Source: Sphingobacterium sp. SYP-B4668 (GTDB lineage Bacteria > Bacteroidota > Bacteroidia > Sphingobacteriales > Sphingobacteriaceae). From it: a DNA stretch of 64,000 bases. Numbering within the stretch: the stretch's first letter is position 1; every line of letters starts with the position of its first letter. Below the pieces are notes generated by a model that saw nothing but the letters and a program-made list of their open reading frames with translations, was not told the DNA's origin and ran no database searches. The position numbers were made by a program, and so were the translations under genes. This document shows positions 61,832-64,000 of the stretch, piece after piece. The stretch covers positions 1,860,001 through 1,924,000 of the forward strand of contig NZ_CP115483.1 of assembly GCF_027627455.1 (NCBI RefSeq). Reading direction: 5' to 3'.

Positions 61832-62914
61832 TTAGATTAAAGCTTTAGGATTACGTTTTTCAGATTCAACTTCTTTTATACTGATGCTTTCCTTTGGTGT
61901 TATCACAGATTTTCGTCTGAAACCCTTATTCCGTACGGCCATTACTGTTTTATTGTTTTTATACAAATTCCAGTTCATAAGCAGTACACTTACCAGTACA
62001 ATGACTAACCCGGATATTTGAAGGCTCGTGACCACATGGGCAGTGAAAAAGTACGCGAGTATTACAGCTACGATTGGATTGACGTATGCATATGTACTCA
62101 CTTCCGTTGCAGGTCTTACCTGTAGCAGCCAGATATACGAGCTGAAAGCTAGGATAGAGCCAAAGCCAATCAAATATAACAGTGCCCACCAATCTTTAGT
62201 CGCCACGGTCGTATAATCAAAGTTGGCATATTCACCATTAAAGAGTGCGACAAGACTAAACATGACACCTGCGATTACCATTTGCCACGCAGTCTTGACC
62301 ATGACATGTAAATCCTCCTTCGGCACATTTTCGTTTTCTTCTTTTTTTGAGCTGTATTTGGAATACAGCGAACCTGCCGTCCAAGCAATAGAACCTACAA
62401 TCATAGCTACCATAGCCAAGATACGAAGCGTTCTTTTTGACGGGTCGTCTGCCATTGTCAGCTGTTCCCCAAAAAGCATCACCACACCCAAAAAACCTAA
62501 GAATAGACCTGCCACAGTCGGTACACTCGTGAAATTCTCTTTCCATTTAGATTTGTCTAACAGCACAAACCATATGGCTGCTGCTGCCGACATGATGGCA
62601 ACTATGCCGCTTGATATGTATTGTTCAGCCCAAATGACCGCTCCCATATCAATGAAAAGCAATAAAAATCCTACAAGTAGAGCATCAAATACAGCCTTTT
62701 TGCTAAAAAGTTTATAGCCTTTCATTTGGCAATAGGTCATGAGGATTAAACTTGCAGAAACAAATCGCAGTGACCCAAGTACAAATGGTGGGAAGCTGTG
62801 TAGTGCTTTTTCAATAAAGAAAAAGGTAGAACCCCAAACAATATAGACAACAGCATAAGCTGCAATGACCATCGCGCTGTGGTTCGATTTTTTTAATGTA
62901 ACATTATTTTGCAT
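61832..62914 (-). CDS. EamA/DMT family transporter
   Basis: A 360-residue member of the drug/metabolite transporter superfamily, with ten transmembrane helices in two EamA repeats (about 15-140 and 165-310). IVWGSTFFFIEKALHSFPPFVLGSLRFVSASLIL opens the first repeat and STYAYVNPIVAVILAYFF closes the second, the usual signatures. The C terminus is a basic cytoplasmic tail of about 45 residues. Substrates of the family include amino acids and related metabolites. The Lrp regulator gene lies 14 bases upstream on the same strand, so regulator and exporter form one transcript. Confidence 0.93.
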   Translation of the reverse strand: MQNNVTLKKSNHSAMVIAAYAVVYIVWGSTFFFIEKALHSFPPFVLGSLRFVSASLILMTYCQMKGYKLFSKKAVFDALLVGFLLLFIDMGAVIWAEQYISSGIVAIMSAAAAIWFVLLDKSKWKENFTSVPTVAGLFLGFLGVVMLFGEQLTMADDPSKRTLRILAMVAMIVGSIAWTAGSLYSKYSSKKEENENVPKEDLHVMVKTAWQMVIAGVMFSLVALFNGEYANFDYTTVATKDWWALLYLIGFGSILAFSSYIWLLQVRPATEVSTYAYVNPIVAVILAYFFTAHVVTSLQISGLVIVLVSVLLMNWNLYKNNKTVMAVRNKGFRRKSVITPKESISIKEVESEKRNPKALI

Positions 62915-62928
62915 AGTGGATACCTCCT

Positions 62929-63402
62929 TTACTCTGGAATAACAATTTTCTGTTGTTCCTTAACTGTCTGTAATACAATAGTGGTGCGAGTAGAGATAAT
63001 TCCATCAATTTTTGAAAACGTATTACGCATCAAGTCGACGAGACCTGCGGAGTCATTGGTTCTTACCTTGATAAGGTAGCCGTCATCACCTGCGATATCA
63101 TGTACTTCTTGGACTTCGGGGATTTCAGCCAAAAGAAATCCAACTCCCTGTTCGCCTATGATATCATTAGCCTTAATGAAAATAAAAGACAATAACTTTT
63201 GATCTACAGCAGCTGGATTGATTTTTGCATTATACTCCAGAATAATGTTTTTTTGTTCCAATTTTTTGACTCGTTCCAAAATTGCAGAAGGGGCCATGCC
63301 CAATTCTCTCGCGATATCTGCGTTATTGGTGCGTGCATTGTCTTGCATAATACGTAAGATTTGCAAGTCTATTTGATCTAAATTATATTCTACTTTTGCC
63401 AT
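62929..63402 (-). CDS. Lrp/AsnC family transcriptional regulator
   Basis: A 157-residue Lrp/AsnC regulator. The N-terminal HTH (about 1-60) reads LDQIDLQILRIMQDNARTNNADIARELGMAPSAILERVKKLEQKNII. The RAM domain (about 70-145) contains IPEVQEVHDIAGDDGYLIKV, the amino-acid-responsive effector region. It binds DNA as a dimer or higher assembly. The consensus promoter ends 7 bases before the ATG and overlaps a palindrome, suggesting autoregulation. The downstream EamA exporter, 14 bases away, is its likely target and probably exports an amino acid. Confidence 0.94.
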   Translation of the reverse strand: MAKVEYNLDQIDLQILRIMQDNARTNNADIARELGMAPSAILERVKKLEQKNIILEYNAKINPAAVDQKLLSFIFIKANDIIGEQGVGFLLAEIPEVQEVHDIAGDDGYLIKVRTNDSAGLVDLMRNTFSKIDGIISTRTTIVLQTVKEQQKIVIPE

Positions 63403-63409
63403 TGTGCTG

Positions 63410-63441
63410 CAAAGGTAGTGATTTTTGAATAATATTCAAAA
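63410..63441 (-). promoter_or_regulatory. Consensus promoter of the lrp-eamA operon
   Basis: TTTTG (63437-63441) and TACCTTTG (63410-63417) on the minus strand are 19 bases apart, an almost ideal Bacteroidetes promoter. The transcription start would be within a few bases of the ATG. Confidence 0.85.
63424..63440. promoter_or_regulatory. Candidate Lrp operator
   Basis: TTTGAATA and TATTCAAA form a perfect 8-bp inverted repeat around one base, overlapping the spacer and -33 box of the lrp promoter. Related half sites (ATTCAAAA and TGAACATT) follow further upstream of the gene. Position and symmetry suit negative autoregulation by the Lrp protein. Confidence 0.55.
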
Positions 63442-63586
63442 TATAACATTCAAAAATGAACATTATTCTGTCATTAAAATGTTGTTAAGAATATTGTGCA
63501 GTGAGAGAGTGGGATTTACTCGTCCAATGATGCTATTTTTTTAGTAAGGGATTCATTTTGAGTTTAATCCCGATTAAAGCCTTCGA

Positions 63587-64000
63587 TTAGTCTGCGAGCA
63601 CTGGTAGCGTGATATAAGAGCTGTTGTACACGTCATGAAAAATTCGATGGGTAGCTTTTTGGAAATCTGCCGGTCCGGCTTCGTAGATATTCATGAATTT
63701 TTGAGGATTTCGGTCCGCCAATGGAAACCATGAATGCTGAATCTGTATCATGATGCGATGCCCTTTTTTGAATGTATGCCCAATATCTGGAAGTTCATAG
63801 TTGACTTTAGTAATCTCTCCTGGCACGAAAGGTTCAGGATGCGAAAAACTGTTCCGGTATTTACCTCTTAGTATTTCACCTCTTACGAGCATCTGGTAGC
63901 CACCCATAAGAGTTTGATTTGGATTTGGCTCCGGGTTTGGCGTATCTTCTGGAAATACATCTATGAGTTTGACGATATAGTCCGCGTCGGTCCCTGTTGT
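63587..64000 (-). CDS. CocE/NonD family hydrolase, 3' part
   Basis: The last 137 codons of a larger enzyme that continues beyond the window. The visible part is the C-terminal jelly-roll domain of the X-Pro dipeptidyl-peptidase/CocE group: TGTDADYIVKLIDVFPED, then MGGYQMLVRGEILRGKYRNSF, then FKKGHRIMIQIQHSWFPLADRNP. The alpha/beta-hydrolase core with its catalytic Ser is outside the window. These enzymes cut esters or acyl-amino bonds; related ones act on glutaryl-7-ACA, cocaine or dipeptides, so the substrate is unknown. Confidence 0.88.
   Translation of the reverse strand, partial: TTGTDADYIVKLIDVFPEDTPNPEPNPNQTLMGGYQMLVRGEILRGKYRNSFSHPEPFVPGEITKVNYELPDIGHTFKKGHRIMIQIQHSWFPLADRNPQKFMNIYEAGPADFQKATHRIFHDVYNSSYITLPVLAD

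Overview
The window is 64 kb of chromosome from a member of the Bacteroidetes, most likely the Sphingobacteriaceae (Sphingobacterium or a close relative). The grounds are a SusC/SusD pair with a Y_Y_Y-type regulator, families largely confined to the phylum (DUF2851, DUF4199, 7TM-DISM sensor kinases), moderate A+T content, no clear Shine-Dalgarno sequences, and many promoters with the phylum-specific -7 box TAnnTTTG, some with TTTG about 20 bases upstream. The genus is inference. No transposase, integrase, phage gene, CRISPR array or rRNA operon was seen.

Layout. 1-1.6 kb: tail of an alpha-oxoamine synthase, a TetR regulator and a lipoprotein. 1.7-8.7 kb: a segment bracketed by two identical tRNA-Lys(TTT) genes inside 101-bp perfect direct repeats. 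It carries a VOC protein, a GNAT/N-acyltransferase-like protein, a stand-alone E1-like (ThiF-fold) adenylyltransferase resembling the N-terminal part of the Rv1355c family, a 7TM-DISM histidine kinase, a receiver-kinase hybrid and a single-domain receiver. This is the least explained block. 8.8-12.3 kb: prmC and ribD (divergent), DUF2851 and PspC-like genes. 12.3-24.5 kb: an ankyrin protein, a candidate small RNA with its own promoter and terminator, ubiX, a metal-ligand-less dihydroorotase homologue, DUF4199, two GT2 glycosyltransferases, an MBL hydrolase, ispD, queA, a MacB-type permease and a DUF2306 protein. 24.6-33.5 kb: a YARHG lipoprotein, then a glycogen block (GH31 glucosidase, glgB, glgA, glgC, one unknown gene). 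33.6-40.5 kb: an aminotransferase, SBF-like and CDF transporters, lepA, folD and a helical lipoprotein. 40.5-49.6 kb, all minus strand: HMA protein, CopA ATPase and a tripartite RND efflux operon with a small leading gene. 49.8-58.4 kb: a small beta-glucan utilisation locus (GH16, SusD, SusC) divergent from a large membrane-bound regulator. 58.5-64 kb: a possible second small RNA, ispE, an ATP-cone/nuclease fusion with a LOG protein, DUF2892, an Lrp regulator with an EamA exporter, and the 3' part of a CocE/NonD hydrolase.

How the parts work together. GlgC makes ADP-glucose, GlgA elongates, GlgB branches, and the GH31 enzyme probably trims alpha-glucans. SusC/SusD bind and import beta-glucan fragments cut by the GH16 enzyme, under the divergent regulator. 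The RND pump, CopA and the small HMA protein form a metal or drug export island. Lrp and EamA look like a regulator-exporter pair. In the tRNA-bracketed block the membrane kinase and the receivers would sense and relay a signal, perhaps connected to the acyltransferase/adenylyltransferase pair encoded just upstream. That link rests on gene order only.
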